From positions 310,001 to 374,000 of the forward strand of contig NZ_VKOG01000004.1 of assembly GCF_007474545.1 (NCBI RefSeq): a stretch of DNA of 64,000 bases, written 5' to 3'. The translations under genes and the position numbers were made by a program. The notes below the pieces were generated by a model, which made no database searches, was not told the DNA's origin, and saw only the letters and a list, made by a program, of their open reading frames with translations. This DNA is from Chryseobacterium binzhouense. Its GTDB lineage: Bacteria; Bacteroidota; Bacteroidia; Flavobacteriales; Weeksellaceae. Of the stretch, positions 30,301-38,873 are shown in pieces; within the stretch, counting starts at the first letter, position 1, and each line of letters opens with the position of its first letter.

Positions 30301-30789
30301 CATTTGTTTCCAAGTTCGGCTATATCTTATAATCTTCATAGCGGAAATGCTTCCACACAGGTAACATTTGATCAATATGATCTAAAGGGCAACATTCTTC
30401 AGTACACCGCCAAAGACGGTGTTCCAACCTCAATCATTTGGGGGTACAACGGTACGCAGCCTATTGCTAAGATTGAAGGTGCATTGTATAACAACATCAA
30501 AAACAATCCTTTGATTATTGCTATCATCAATGCCTCCAATTCAGATGCAGCAAATCCTGCTACAGAAAACAATCTGATTACCGCTTTGGATGCCCTTAGA
30601 AATGACATTAATTTTAAAAACTTCCAAATGGCAACCTATACTTATGACCTGCTCATTGGGGTAACCAGTATCACTCCGCCATCGGGAATCAGGGAGATTT
30701 ACAAATATGATACAGCCAACAGGCTGGAAAAGATAGTGGATGAAGAAGGAAAGATCCTGAAAGAATATCAATACAACTACAAACCATAA
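27322..30789 (+). CDS. Large secreted YD/RHS-type protein
   Basis: The 1155-aa protein has a short signal peptide (MKRIILYIAFSFTTIDAQ) and an N-terminal block (PAPSVNNLMKFEEVPVSHYTG, IGWSLFAGGTISRTV) that looks like the SpvB/Rhs-precursor type found in Flavobacteria. The C-terminal third is YD/RHS-like (SIIWGYNGTQPIAKIEGA, IREIYKYDTANRLEKIVDEEG). It has no recognised toxin tip and no T9SS sorting domain. Spacings of 6 bp on either side put it in one transcript with the T9SS-sorted protein and the RHS toxin. It could act as a shell or companion of the RHS protein. Part of the sequence is AT-richer than its neighbours. Confidence 0.8.
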   Translation: MKRIILYIAFSFTTIDAQEVKNYTPNIIPPAPSVNNLMKFEEVPVSHYTGVPDISIPIYSMATGLSNVSINLSLKYHSLNLKPEDRAGEAGIGWSLFAGGTISRTVIDLPDEIETISISGNSPKRKYGIYLDEMSENVLPANRNYTKKFIEAVLASPTSNYLPLDNDNYRKLLYEAMYQNRFDTSYDLYQYSFLNYSGRFIVVKNNGVLTPVLLDKNNLKITCAYSSDLINSFEITDESGNKFVFNMKEASHTSYFSYSQNILGGDNINSGYNSPYTSSYHLSSIRNSHDQLFVLLNYYPEKEISIASLSKINRDYEIPLTFNQDQLPSANSALPKIEESTSSKINTKTRSLKEIIVIDKGKIAFEYDYGRLDSNYEGSLIGNLPRLKEIKIFDSNSHLIESNIFFHGYNNGYNSSRLNLNSVKKYDKDGNMMSGYNLEYYPYKLEMTEDEWKYIKCNDAGYSYRDECVRAGQLKVMTLPTKGKIELDYEVNTYTHQPDSENFSPNTVEITNFDDNEFNWDPSSSHTNFTNFNSGYKYAFELTGTMKVSFALNLDDIMQGNYQWNLILYKREGNNYIPIRSVGPGFDSSGNSNVTYELDPAILDPGIYYFKLDKYSPGSVPNFSVWVNSFYKVRNMNNYKFLLGGGIRVKTIKYFEGDNNFFTSPSKMTEYKYESPQDSKKSSGALVFPKPMYSYEDLYTYKFFYYSIPDNPNYYTGNNVIRTTSKHNFLNVQKTKGGDIGYQFVVQSESGNGKTLYKFTSPIDYPNLSLPSFRSPFLPAENYDFRRGNILNKKVYKENDTNPINEEIFEYEETVVKSMPTGIGLRFTGTAYYDEFLYGSVFNTYEEYKNAHDSPSIIVNGQMMINQPYRPYCITQTKDSYSFIAYYLKNDIIGKTNLKKHEIINYFPNQTPLKTTKLYQYNSYDYPTMITETHPEGNTIITSNKYAHEKNNTRLINANMIGLPLEVTVTEKVTPLSAETLVSKSETRYDDASHLFPSSAISYNLHSGNASTQVTFDQYDLKGNILQYTAKDGVPTSIIWGYNGTQPIAKIEGALYNNIKNNPLIIAIINASNSDAANPATENNLITALDALRNDINFKNFQMATYTYDLLIGVTSITPPSGIREIYKYDTANRLEKIVDEEGKILKEYQYNYKP

Positions 30790-30795
30790 AGCACG

Positions 30796-33700
30796 ATGAA
30801 AAAAATAATCATTCCTATAAGTACGTTGTTTGTAGCCGGGTTTTACCATGCACAAGCAACAAATACAGAGAATTATGTACAGACCAGAGTATATCTTGAG
30901 CCTGTAGCAACAAGCAGCTCCACCGCAAAACAGATACAGACCGTACAGTATATAGACGGACTCGGAAGACCAAAACAGGTAGTAAATGTAAAAGCATCCC
31001 CTTTAGGAAAAGATGTGGTAACCCATATTGAGTATGACCAGTACGGAAGACAGGTGAAAGATTTTCTTCCTGTTCCGCAGTCCAATACTTTAAATGGAGG
31101 TATTGTTCAGAGTCCGCTTGCCAATGCAACACAGCCAAACCTCTACGGCTCGGAGAAAATCTATTCAGAGAAAATCCTCGAAAGCTCTCCTCTCGACCGT
31201 CTGCTCCAGCAAAAGCAGGCAGGAAATGTATGGAACAATAAGCCTGTCGGGTTTGAGTACGATGCCAACAGCACCACCGATGCCGTTAAAAAATACGCCG
31301 TCACCACCACCTGGGAAAACGGAGCCACAAAATCCGGGCTTACTCAGACAGACAACTATGCACAGGCTCAGTTATACAAAAATACGGTGACCGATGAAGA
31401 TGGCAACAAAACCATAGAATTTAAAAACAGTAAAGGTCAGGTTTTGCTGGTAAGAAAAATGCTCAATGCTATCGAAAAAGCAGATACCTATTATGTATAC
31501 AATGAATTTAATCAATTAGCATGTGTCATTCCTCCTCTAGCTGCTGTTTCCGGAGCTACCGATGAGACAACATTAAACAATCTCTGCTACCAATACCGAT
31601 ACGACGGCGAAAACCGACTGGTAGAGAAAAAACTTCCCGGAAAAGGATGGGAATTTATGGTGTATGATAAAGCAGACAGACTCATCATGACGCAGGATGC
31701 CAATATGAGGAATACAGGCAAATGGCTCATTACAAAATATGACCAATTTGGAAGAGTGATCTATACGGGAATCATCGCAGGCGGAACAAGAGAAGGCATG
31801 CAGAATCAGGCAGGTAATCTGGTAATTACAGAGTCTAGACATGCTTCGGGTTTTGCTAAAAACGGTATGCAGATTTACTACAGTAACGGTTACTTTGTGG
31901 ATATAGAAACGGTATTTTCCGTCAACTACTACGACACCTACCCTTCATACAGCTTCAACCCCGCTTTTCCTTCTACGATTTATGGAAAAACAATTTTAAC
32001 GGATAATGCAGCGACATTGGGGAAAAGTACAAAAAGCCTTCCGGTAATGACTTTGGTAAAAAACATTGAAGACGATAACTGGACGAAAAACTATTCATAC
32101 TACGATACCAAAGGGAGACCTATAGGAAGTTACTCCATCAACCATCTTGGAGGATACACCAAAACAGAATCTCAGCTTGATTTTGCAGGAACCGTTTTGC
32201 AGACCAAAACTTATCACAAAAGATTATCTGCTGATCCCGAGAAAGTAATCACCGAAACTTTCACTTACGATCATCAAAATCGATTGTTGACCCACAAGCA
32301 TAAAATCGATAATAATACGGAAGAAATTTTAGCTCAGAACGAGTATAACGAATTGTCTCAGCTTAAAACCAAAAAGGTAGGCGGTAAGATTTTAGGAGGC
32401 GCATTGCAGACCGTAAAATACAAGTACAACATCAGAGGCTGGATGACACACATTAATGATCCTGACAATCTCGGGACTGATTTATTTGGCTATAAAATAA
32501 AATACAACCAGGTAGAAGGTCTGGTAACTCCCGATGCATCCGATACTGCTTTGCAGGTAATGCCGAGATACAACGGCAACATTGCCGAGATCGATTGGAA
32601 AACCTCTACTCAGGAAAATGAACCTCTGAAAACGTATGGCTATGTTTATGACGGACTTAACAGACTCTCGGCAGGGTTTTATCAAAATTCGATGTTTCCG
32701 TCAATGAGACAGTATTTTGAGAAAGTTACTTACGATCTCAACGGCAATATAAAGACGCTGCAGAGAACAGCAGAAACCTTTGGTCCGGTAGTAAGGCTTA
32801 TTGATAATCTTACGTATGATTATTATTCTGCCAACGCAGGCAACAGGCTACGGAAGGTTACAGATGCTTCGCTGAATTCCATGGGTTATCCTTATAAAAC
32901 AAATCCTGCGGACATCGGATATGATGATAACGGAAATATGTTGAATTTTAATGACAAAGGGATGTCGTCCATTCAATATAATTTTCTAAATTTACCCAAG
33001 CAGATTACTCAGAACTCTGTGGTGACTAATTACACTTACAGAGCAGACGGAGTGAAAGTGAAGAAGCTCTTTGGAACTGTGCAAACCGATTATCTGGACG
33101 GTTTTCAGTATAAATATACAGAGCCTTGGGAAGACGAGTCGGGATCTACATCTGCTGCAGAGATAAAACTGAGATTTATCCCCACTTCCGAAGGGTACTA
33201 TGATGCATTATTAGGATTGTATGTTTATAATTATAATGATCATCTGGGGAATGTAAGAATAAGCTATGCAGATTCTGATCATGACGGAAATATCAGGGGA
33301 AGAGATGAGAGAATACAGGAATGTACACCTTCAGGCTATGGTTATGATATCTGTAACGAATATTTTATTCCGGGGGAGATTGTTGCCAACAACACCTATT
33401 ATCCTTTTGGAATGCTGTTTGATCATAATGTTCAGGCTAATAATGCAAATGCTTATAAATATAAGTACAACGGTAAAGAACTTCAAGAGACAGGAATGTA
33501 TGACTACGGTGCGAGGTTTTATATGCCGGATATTGGGAGATGGGGTGTCGTAGATCCGTTGGCGGAGAAGTATACAAGAATGTCTCCGTATACTTATGTT
33601 GGAAATAATCCTTCTATGTTTGTTGATTATGATGGTAGAGATTTCGGGATGTATATTGATTTTAAAGCAGGTACAATTACGATAAAAGCAACGTATTATG

Positions 33701-34281
33701 CTGTTAAAGCCGATATGAAATCAGCAAATGGAGCTGTACAACTTTGGAATGATAAAAGTGGTAAATATAACTATACATATAAAGATGCTGATGGAAAAAA
33801 GGTTTCTCTGAAAATAAAATTTGAATTACAAACGTCTGAAGTAATACCCAAAAAGGATCAAACAGTCAAACAAGCTGTTGAAAATGCTGTATGGAATGAT
33901 TCATCTGGAGAAGGCAATTCTTACAGAACAGCAACAGACGACAGTTTTAATGACGGAATAATGGGAGTTGCAGGATTAGGCAAATATGTAAGAATAAGAG
34001 ATTCTGAATCTGATTCTGCAACAGGTACAGGAGGTCATGAAGTAGGGCATACCTTGAATGTAAGCCACAAAAATAGAGAAATAATGGGGAGTTCAGACTC
34101 TACAACTATTAATTCAAATCATGTAAAAGAAATATTAGATGTTATTGGAAGTACTCCAGATAATCCTACTAAATCAAATTCGACACAGCCTAAAGCAACG
34201 ATACATATACAGAATAATAACTTAAAAACAGATCAAAATTATGAAAATTTCAGAAATGGTAAGATTAAGGCTGCTAATTAG
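30796..34281 (+). CDS. RHS repeat-associated core protein with C-terminal metzincin-like tip
   Basis: The 1161-aa protein has a signal peptide (to about residue 20, FYHAQ) and an N-terminal DUF6443 domain ([30 protein letters not shown]). YD repeats follow ([27 protein letters not shown]), then the RHS core ending in [18 protein letters not shown] around residue 905. The last ~220 residues differ in composition and carry [11 protein letters not shown] (1081-1091) followed by REIMGSS. This matches a zinc-binding HExxHxxxxxH with a Met-turn, i.e. a metzincin-like protease tip. It is likely an antibacterial or effector polymorphic toxin whose tip is released by the RHS shell. The glycine usual in HExxHxxGxxH is Asn here. 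Confidence 0.88.
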   Translation: MKKIIIPISTLFVAGFYHAQATNTENYVQTRVYLEPVATSSSTAKQIQTVQYIDGLGRPKQVVNVKASPLGKDVVTHIEYDQYGRQVKDFLPVPQSNTLNGGIVQSPLANATQPNLYGSEKIYSEKILESSPLDRLLQQKQAGNVWNNKPVGFEYDANSTTDAVKKYAVTTTWENGATKSGLTQTDNYAQAQLYKNTVTDEDGNKTIEFKNSKGQVLLVRKMLNAIEKADTYYVYNEFNQLACVIPPLAAVSGATDETTLNNLCYQYRYDGENRLVEKKLPGKGWEFMVYDKADRLIMTQDANMRNTGKWLITKYDQFGRVIYTGIIAGGTREGMQNQAGNLVITESRHASGFAKNGMQIYYSNGYFVDIETVFSVNYYDTYPSYSFNPAFPSTIYGKTILTDNAATLGKSTKSLPVMTLVKNIEDDNWTKNYSYYDTKGRPIGSYSINHLGGYTKTESQLDFAGTVLQTKTYHKRLSADPEKVITETFTYDHQNRLLTHKHKIDNNTEEILAQNEYNELSQLKTKKVGGKILGGALQTVKYKYNIRGWMTHINDPDNLGTDLFGYKIKYNQVEGLVTPDASDTALQVMPRYNGNIAEIDWKTSTQENEPLKTYGYVYDGLNRLSAGFYQNSMFPSMRQYFEKVTYDLNGNIKTLQRTAETFGPVVRLIDNLTYDYYSANAGNRLRKVTDASLNSMGYPYKTNPADIGYDDNGNMLNFNDKGMSSIQYNFLNLPKQITQNSVVTNYTYRADGVKVKKLFGTVQTDYLDGFQYKYTEPWEDESGSTSAAEIKLRFIPTSEGYYDALLGLYVYNYNDHLGNVRISYADSDHDGNIRGRDERIQECTPSGYGYDICNEYFIPGEIVANNTYYPFGMLFDHNVQANNANAYKYKYNGKELQETGMYDYGARFYMPDIGRWGVVDPLAEKYTRMSPYTYVGNNPSMFVDYDGRDFGMYIDFKAGTITIKATYYAVKADMKSANGAVQLWNDKSGKYNYTYKDADGKKVSLKIKFELQTSEVIPKKDQTVKQAVENAVWNDSSGEGNSYRTATDDSFNDGIMGVAGLGKYVRIRDSESDSATGTGGHEVGHTLNVSHKNREIMGSSDSTTINSNHVKEILDVIGSTPDNPTKSNSTQPKATIHIQNNNLKTDQNYENFRNGKIKAAN
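33463..33570 (+). repeat. RHS core repeat, copy 1 (in the intact toxin gene)
   Basis: This is the segment encoding [21 protein letters not shown] and [15 protein letters not shown] at the shell/tip junction. Closely similar DNA recurs at 34803 and 36401, where it opens the displaced tips. The coding is intact here. Confidence 0.9.
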
Positions 34282-34765
34282 TTTCTTTCTACTTGTATGT
34301 ATTCTAATTGTTAAGGCTCAGGAGATAAAAAGTTTTTATTTTGTTCAGGATAAAATAAAAATAGATAACGCCGTAGTTGTTTCAGTAAAAGGGAGTTATC
34401 ATTTATTTCTTGTTTCAGAAAAGGATATTTCTAAAAATATTAATATAGAAAAGTTAATTTTAGAAGGAAAAATATATTTATTTAATGATAATACTTTATT
34501 TCAAGATATTATTCCTATGGAGAAAAGAAAACTATTAGGAAGTTGTCCAGAATTATCTCGAAAATATACTATAAAGAATAGATATACAATTTTTAAACTT
34601 CCTAAAGATATCACTTATTTTTATTTTGGTTTTACAACATTAAAAGAATATGACAACAGAACTAATAATTCTGAAGAAAGAAGTTATTTTAAAAATAATC
34701 AAAACCAGTTTTATCCTATCGTTTTTCCAATATGTGAAAATCCAAATTTTATAGAAGATTTTTAA
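34241..34765 (+). CDS. Putative immunity protein for the RHS metzincin-like tip
   Basis: The 174-aa reading starts inside the toxin gene and overlaps its 3' end by 41 bp in another frame; an alternative start is the ATG at 34256 (MVRLRLL). A signal peptide ([14 protein letters not shown], ending near KAQ) implies export. The rest is beta-rich with no domain I recognise ([31 protein letters not shown]). Its place directly behind a polymorphic toxin tip, the overlap and the small size are the standard signs of a cognate immunity gene. The exported form suggests that the protease tip acts in the periplasm or at the cell surface. Confidence 0.65.
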   Translation: MKISEMVRLRLLISFFLLVCILIVKAQEIKSFYFVQDKIKIDNAVVVSVKGSYHLFLVSEKDISKNINIEKLILEGKIYLFNDNTLFQDIIPMEKRKLLGSCPELSRKYTIKNRYTIFKLPKDITYFYFGFTTLKEYDNRTNNSEERSYFKNNQNQFYPIVFPICENPNFIEDF

Positions 34766-34802
34766 TTTTGAATTATAAAGATAGTGTGCTTACAAAAACT
34801 AT

Positions 34803-34909
34803 AAGTACAATGGTAAAGAGTTGCAGGAGACGGGATGTATGATTACGGAGCAAGGTTCTATATGCCGGATATTGGGAGATGGGGAGTTGTAGATCCGCTG
34901 GCGGAGAAA
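34803..34909 (+). repeat. RHS core repeat, copy 2, with 1-base deletion
   Basis: This copy of the core junction has one base missing at GGATGTATG (near 34834); copies 1 and 3 read GGAATGTATG and GGCATGTATG. The upstream part ([12 protein letters not shown]) and the downstream part (MYDYGARFY...) are therefore in different frames. A crossover into copy 1 upstream of the deletion would break the toxin frame; one downstream would keep it. Confidence 0.9.
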
Positions 34910-35584
34910 ACAAGAAGATGGACACCGTATGTATATGCAGCTGATAATCCGATTAGGTTCATTGATCCTGATGGGAGAACATGGGGAGATCCTAAAGATC
35001 AAGAAAAGTTATTAAGAAATGTTAATAGAAGAATTGACGAATTAAATAAAAGTAATACAAAAATAGAATCTCAAATTAACAAAGGTGGACTAAGTGAAAA
35101 TAAAGTAAAATCTCTGAACGCAGAATTGTCCGAGAATAATAAAAAGATTGGATATATGAATCAATCGTTAAAGGATATTAACACTATTGCAGATGCTAAA
35201 GAAACATATTTATCTAAGCCTACTCAAGGAGACGGCACTCATGGTGTGCTTAAAAAACAAGATTCAGAAGGAAAGGAAAGAATTTTGATCGAGGGTGATG
35301 GAATTACTCTTAGTTTACATGAAATTAGACACGTAGGACAAAGCTTTGAAGCAGGCGGAATGAAGTTTAATAAAAAAGGACAGTTATTAAATGCTGCAAA
35401 AACCGTTAATGGAAGTGTTGATATGAAGCAAGCAAGAATGAATGAAGTAGAAGCTTACAAAGTTGGACATTCATATGAACAAGGTAGTTATCCTGGGAGT
35501 GCTAATTCTTTAGATGATATAAATGAACAGTCTCTTATTAATATTTCAACCAGCTCATCATACATTTACGAAAAAGGCAAATAA
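34835..35584 (+). CDS. Displaced RHS tip with HExxH (zincin-like) toxin domain
   Basis: The 249-aa reading begins at the core Met and has [17 protein letters not shown], then [20 protein letters not shown], then the unrelated C-terminal domain of ~190 residues. That domain has a coiled-coil-like stretch (~60-115), the motif HEIRHVGQ (162-169) and a later [10 protein letters not shown], consistent with a HExxH zinc protease and a third glutamate ligand. The gene has no start or export signal of its own; it is a silent tip cassette to be moved onto the upstream RHS shell. It is followed by a lipoprotein gene that may be its immunity. A fully independent short gene starting at this ATG is less likely. 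Confidence 0.75.
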   Translation: MYDYGARFYMPDIGRWGVVDPLAEKTRRWTPYVYAADNPIRFIDPDGRTWGDPKDQEKLLRNVNRRIDELNKSNTKIESQINKGGLSENKVKSLNAELSENNKKIGYMNQSLKDINTIADAKETYLSKPTQGDGTHGVLKKQDSEGKERILIEGDGITLSLHEIRHVGQSFEAGGMKFNKKGQLLNAAKTVNGSVDMKQARMNEVEAYKVGHSYEQGSYPGSANSLDDINEQSLINISTSSSYIYEKGK

Positions 35585-35585
35585 A

Positions 35586-36331
35586 ATGAAAAATATCATT
35601 CAATTTTTATTCTTAATCATAACATTATTATCTTGTAAGCCGGTAATTTCTATTAACAAAGATACAAATTCTCTTATTGGAAGCTATAAGCTAAAAAATG
35701 GAAATAAGACTTATCAAGCACTATCAGAAAAAAATTATGATAAAATAATATTAAATAAAGATAGTTCCTATCATCTTTATCACGCACAAGCCAGTTTTTC
35801 TCCAGCTATAGAGCAATGTGATCTTGCTTCAAAAGGAAAATGGTTACAAATTAGTGAAAATGTTATTAGTTTAGTAAGTGAAGATAATTTTTTGAAACAG
35901 GATGGATTTAAATATGAATTAAAAGAAGAGAAAAGATACTCACAGGACAGCATTTACCTTAAGGTTGAGTTTCCAACAGAGTATCGACCAGTTGATTTTA
36001 CATTTACTTTTAATGATAGTCGCCGCTATACGACAGATAAACAATACATATCTTTACCTAAAAAGGAATATTTGCAATTAGATTTTTCAACTGAAAATTC
36101 AATAGATTTTCATTAAATGCTAAAATTTCAGGAACTAAAACTTACAAAGCTAGAATATTGTTTGATATTTTTAATAAAAAAATAGATACCAATAAAAATA
36201 ATTATTTTACAATTAAACTACCCTATTTTGACCAGTGTTTTTTTGAGTTTGAGCCATACGACAATAGCTATATATATATTAAAGATTCTAATACCCTGCA
36301 ATGGCAAGGAGTAGAATGGATAAAGGAATAG
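35586..36331 (+). pseudogene. Putative immunity lipoprotein of the displaced tip, frameshifted
   Basis: The ATG at 35586 gives a lipoprotein (LIITLLSC lipobox near residue 17) that runs to a stop at 36114-36116. The DNA beyond stays coding-like in another frame (ISGTKTYKARILFDIFNKK to QGVEWIKE) until TAG at 36329-36331. Adding one T to the TTTT run near 36107-36110 would fuse the two parts (DFS-LNAKISG), giving about 248 residues. The gene starts 1 bp after the stop of the tip. As it stands the protein would be short by ~70 residues and may be inactive. A true short protein cannot be excluded, nor a base-call error in the run. Confidence 0.7.
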
Positions 36332-36361
36332 GAATAGATTTTCAGCTATTTTAATGAAGTA

Positions 36362-36394
36362 ATAAGTAACCTTGTATTTTATGAGGTTACTTAT
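36362..36394 (+). terminator. Hairpin at the junction with the third cassette
   Basis: ATAAGTAACCT (36362-36372) and AGGTTACTTAT (36384-36394) form an 11-bp perfect stem with an 11-nt loop, ending 6 bp before the third core repeat. No T-run follows, so it may be a transcript-end hairpin of the previous immunity gene or a recombination landmark. Confidence 0.4.
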
Positions 36395-36400
36395 AACTAC

Positions 36401-36488
36401 AAGTACAACGGTAAGGAACTCCAAGAGACCGGCATGTATGATTACGGCGCAAGATTTTATATGCCGGATATCGGTAGATGGGGTGTGA
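36401..36488 (+). repeat. RHS core repeat, copy 3
   Basis: AAGTACAACGGTAAGGAACT and following DNA encode [21 protein letters not shown] and [10 protein letters not shown]. The frame is continuous through the copy, unlike copy 2. Confidence 0.9.
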
Positions 36489-36985
36489 TTGACAACAAAG
36501 CTAAAAAATACTCGTTGATGTCTCCATATACTTATGCAGGAAATAATCCTATTGCGTTTATAGATCCAGATGGAAATGAATTAATTCTTTCGTTTGCTAC
36601 TGCTACCGCAGAACAATCATATAAAGATTTAGTTAAAAATACACTCGATGGAAAGTACGAAGCTGTCTACACTCAAATTACAGGAACAACTAACAATTTT
36701 TCCGCAGATATCCTTAAAATGTTTTTGAAAAAGAAAGTTTCAATAAGTTTTAGGATAATGTTTTTCTTCGGTGTCAAGTTCGTTGGTAAGCTTAATTTGT
36801 TTCCACTACGTGTCTCATCCTCGCACCGCAAATCCTTTTGTATGGCAAATAATAAAAGACTCATCGTAGATACAGTAGGTCTAATTATACAAAATTTCAC
36901 ATTCATAAAAACAACATTCATCAAAAAAGTTAACTACTTTTGTGATGAATGTAAAATAGACAGATGCAGAAATATACTTTTTTAG
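36434..36985 (+). CDS. Displaced RHS tip remnant, probably truncated
   Basis: The frame is open from 36338 but the first ATG is the core Met at 36434. The product has the RHS core end ([17 protein letters not shown], then [18 protein letters not shown]), then a short variable part ([20 protein letters not shown]) to about residue 97. From there the sequence turns basic and hydrophobic without domain character ([17 protein letters not shown]) and runs 22 bp into the next gene. The tip domain therefore looks cut off near 36715, perhaps by a deletion that removed its immunity gene. It has no own promoter or export signal. Function: silent or dead cassette. Confidence 0.6.
   Translation: MYDYGARFYMPDIGRWGVIDNKAKKYSLMSPYTYAGNNPIAFIDPDGNELILSFATATAEQSYKDLVKNTLDGKYEAVYTQITGTTNNFSADILKMFLKKKVSISFRIMFFFGVKFVGKLNLFPLRVSSSHRKSFCMANNKRLIVDTVGLIIQNFTFIKTTFIKKVNYFCDECKIDRCRNILF
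36914..36952 (+). promoter_or_regulatory. Promoter of the GH43 gene inside a 10-bp perfect inverted repeat
   Basis: ACATTCATCA (36914-36923) and TGATGAATGT (36943-36952) are exact reverse complements, and the -7 box TACTTTTG (36935-36942) lies between them, touching the right arm. A further ACATTCAT occurs at ~36899. A dimeric repressor bound here would cover the -7 element. The right arm ends 11 bp before the GH43 start codon. Confidence 0.6.
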
Positions 36986-38718
36986 TTGCCGTTTTTTTAG
37001 GATTAATGGTCAATGCACAGCAAAAAACCTATTGTAATCCTATCAATATTGATTATGGCTATACGCCTTTTGAAGTTTTTTCAAAACAGGGAAAACACCG
37101 CGCAACAGCAGATCCGGTAATTGTAAATTTCAAAAAAAAGCTTTTTCTTTTTTCAACCAATCAGGAAGGATACTGGCATAGCGATAATATGCTCGACTGG
37201 AAGTTTGTGAAAAGAAAATTTTTGAGAGACAACAAATATACACACGACCTCAACGCTCCCGCAGTCTGGGCAATGAAAGATACTTTATACGTTTATGGTT
37301 CAACGTGGGAATCAGATTTTCCGATCTGGAAATCTACCAATCCTACTGTGGACGACTGGAAAATTGCAGTAGATACTTTGAAAGTCGGAGCATGGGATCC
37401 TGCTTTCCATTATGATGAAGACAAAAATAAACTCTATCTTTATTGGGGATCCAGCAATGAATGGCCGCTTTTGGGAACAGAGGTTAAAGTAAAAACTTTG
37501 CAGTCTGAAGGTTATGTAAAGCCAATTTTAAGATTGAAACCGGAAGATCACGGATGGGAAAGATTTGGCGAATACAACGACAATGTTTTCCTGCAGCCTT
37601 TTGTGGAAGGAGCATGGGTAACCAAGTACAAAGACAAATATTATATGCAGTATGGTGCTCCTGCAACGGAATTCAGCGGTTATTCGGACGGAGTTTATGT
37701 TTCCAAAAATCCTTTGGAAGGCTATGAATATCAACAGCACAATCCTTTTTCTTATAAGCCGGGAGGTTTCGCAAGAGGAGCAGGACACGGAGCGACATTT
37801 GAGGATAATTTTAAAAACTGGTGGCACGTTTCAACTATTTTTATTTCCACTAAAAATAATTTTGAAAGACGTTTGGGAATATGGCCTGCAGGTTTTGACA
37901 AAGATGATGTAATGTACACCAACACTGCTTATGGCGATTATCCTACTCTTCTTCCGGAATTTGCTCAGGGAAAAGATTTCTCGAAAGGGCTTTTTACAGG
38001 GTGGATGCTGCTCAATTACAATAAGCCGGTTCAGGTTTCATCAACTTTAGGCGGTTACCACTCCAATTTTGCGGTGGATGAAGATATTAAAACTTATTGG
38101 AGCGCAAAAACAGGAAATTCCGGAGAGTGGTTTCAGACAGATTTAGGTGAAGTTTCTACCATCAATGCCATTCAGATCAATTATGCCGATCAGGACGCAG
38201 AATTTATGGGAAAAACGGAAGGAAAAATGCACCAGTACAAAATCTGGGGTTCCAATGACGGAAAAAAATGGAAAATTATTGTTGATAAAAGCAAAAATAC
38301 CAAAGATGTTCCGCATGATTATGTAGAACTGGAAAAACCTGCCGAAGCAAGATATTTAAAAATGGAAAACCTGAAAATGCCTACCGGAAAATTTGCATTA
38401 AGCGGTTTCAGAATATTTGGAAAAGGAAAAGGTACAAAACCTTCCAAAGTTCAGAATTTTGTTCCGCTAAGAGCTGATCCTAAAAAATATGGCGAACGAA
38501 GAAGCATCTGGATGAAATGGCAACAGAATTCTGATGCAGACGGATATGTAATTTATTGGGGAAAATCTCCTGATAAATTATACGGAAGCATTATGGTTTA
38601 CGGTAAAAATGAATATTTTTTCACCGGAGCCGACAGGGTAGATTCATACTATTTTCAGATCGAAGCTTTCAATGCCAACGGAATTTCTGAGAGATCGGAA
38701 GTGATGAAATCTGAATAG
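36964..38718 (+). CDS. Secreted family 43 glycosidase with discoidin and FnIII modules
   Basis: The 584-aa protein has a signal peptide (to about residue 19, MVNAQ). A five-bladed-propeller GH43 domain (~25-345) has the conserved acids in [28 protein letters not shown] and [17 protein letters not shown] discoidin (F5/8 type C) carbohydrate-binding-type module (~350-490) includes [17 protein letters not shown] and EWFQTDLG. An FnIII-type end domain (~500-584) includes [17 protein letters not shown]. It probably cleaves arabinan- or xylan-type side chains outside the cytoplasm. No T9SS domain is seen. It is monocistronic with its own promoter. Confidence 0.92.
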   Translation: MQKYTFLVAVFLGLMVNAQQKTYCNPINIDYGYTPFEVFSKQGKHRATADPVIVNFKKKLFLFSTNQEGYWHSDNMLDWKFVKRKFLRDNKYTHDLNAPAVWAMKDTLYVYGSTWESDFPIWKSTNPTVDDWKIAVDTLKVGAWDPAFHYDEDKNKLYLYWGSSNEWPLLGTEVKVKTLQSEGYVKPILRLKPEDHGWERFGEYNDNVFLQPFVEGAWVTKYKDKYYMQYGAPATEFSGYSDGVYVSKNPLEGYEYQQHNPFSYKPGGFARGAGHGATFEDNFKNWWHVSTIFISTKNNFERRLGIWPAGFDKDDVMYTNTAYGDYPTLLPEFAQGKDFSKGLFTGWMLLNYNKPVQVSSTLGGYHSNFAVDEDIKTYWSAKTGNSGEWFQTDLGEVSTINAIQINYADQDAEFMGKTEGKMHQYKIWGSNDGKKWKIIVDKSKNTKDVPHDYVELEKPAEARYLKMENLKMPTGKFALSGFRIFGKGKGTKPSKVQNFVPLRADPKKYGERRSIWMKWQQNSDADGYVIYWGKSPDKLYGSIMVYGKNEYFFTGADRVDSYYFQIEAFNANGISERSEVMKSE

Positions 38719-38752
38719 TTTTTTTGAAAAATTAATATTTAATGCTATTAAG

Positions 38753-38799
38753 ATAAGATTAAAGGCAATTTATAGTTGCTAGTAAATTTTTAATCTTAT
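38753..38799 (+). terminator. Hairpin after the GH43 gene
   Basis: ATAAGATTAAA (38753-38763) pairs with TTTAATCTTAT (38789-38799), 11 bp perfect, with a 25-nt loop and an AT-rich tail, 35 bp after the GH43 stop. Moderate support as a terminator. Confidence 0.45.
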
Positions 38800-38848
38800 A
38801 AATTTTCGAACTCACATTAATAATTTAAATTAAGAATAGTGTTATTAC

Positions 38849-38873
38849 GCCTTGAAAAGTTTTCAAGGCGTTC
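38849..38873. terminator. Bidirectional hairpin between GH43 and the esterase gene
   Basis: CGCCTTGAAAA and TTTTCAAGGCG form an 11-bp stem with a 1-nt centre, ending a base or so before the stop of the leftward esterase. The plus side continues TTCTTATTT. It probably ends transcription from both sides. Confidence 0.55.

Noticed and set aside
36673-36924. Minus-strand 83-aa reading opposite the third RHS tip
   Set aside because: No domain or export signal and no promoter. It may be part of a remnant, but I cannot support it as a gene.
25660-36985. Type VI secretion locus feeding the RHS toxin
   Set aside because: No VgrG, Hcp, PAAR or sheath genes are present in the window. Delivery cannot be assigned to T6SS from this sequence.
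30796-36985. Insertion sequence or integron around the RHS cassettes
   Set aside because: I found no transposase, integrase or matching terminal inverted repeats; the shared DNA is the RHS core itself.
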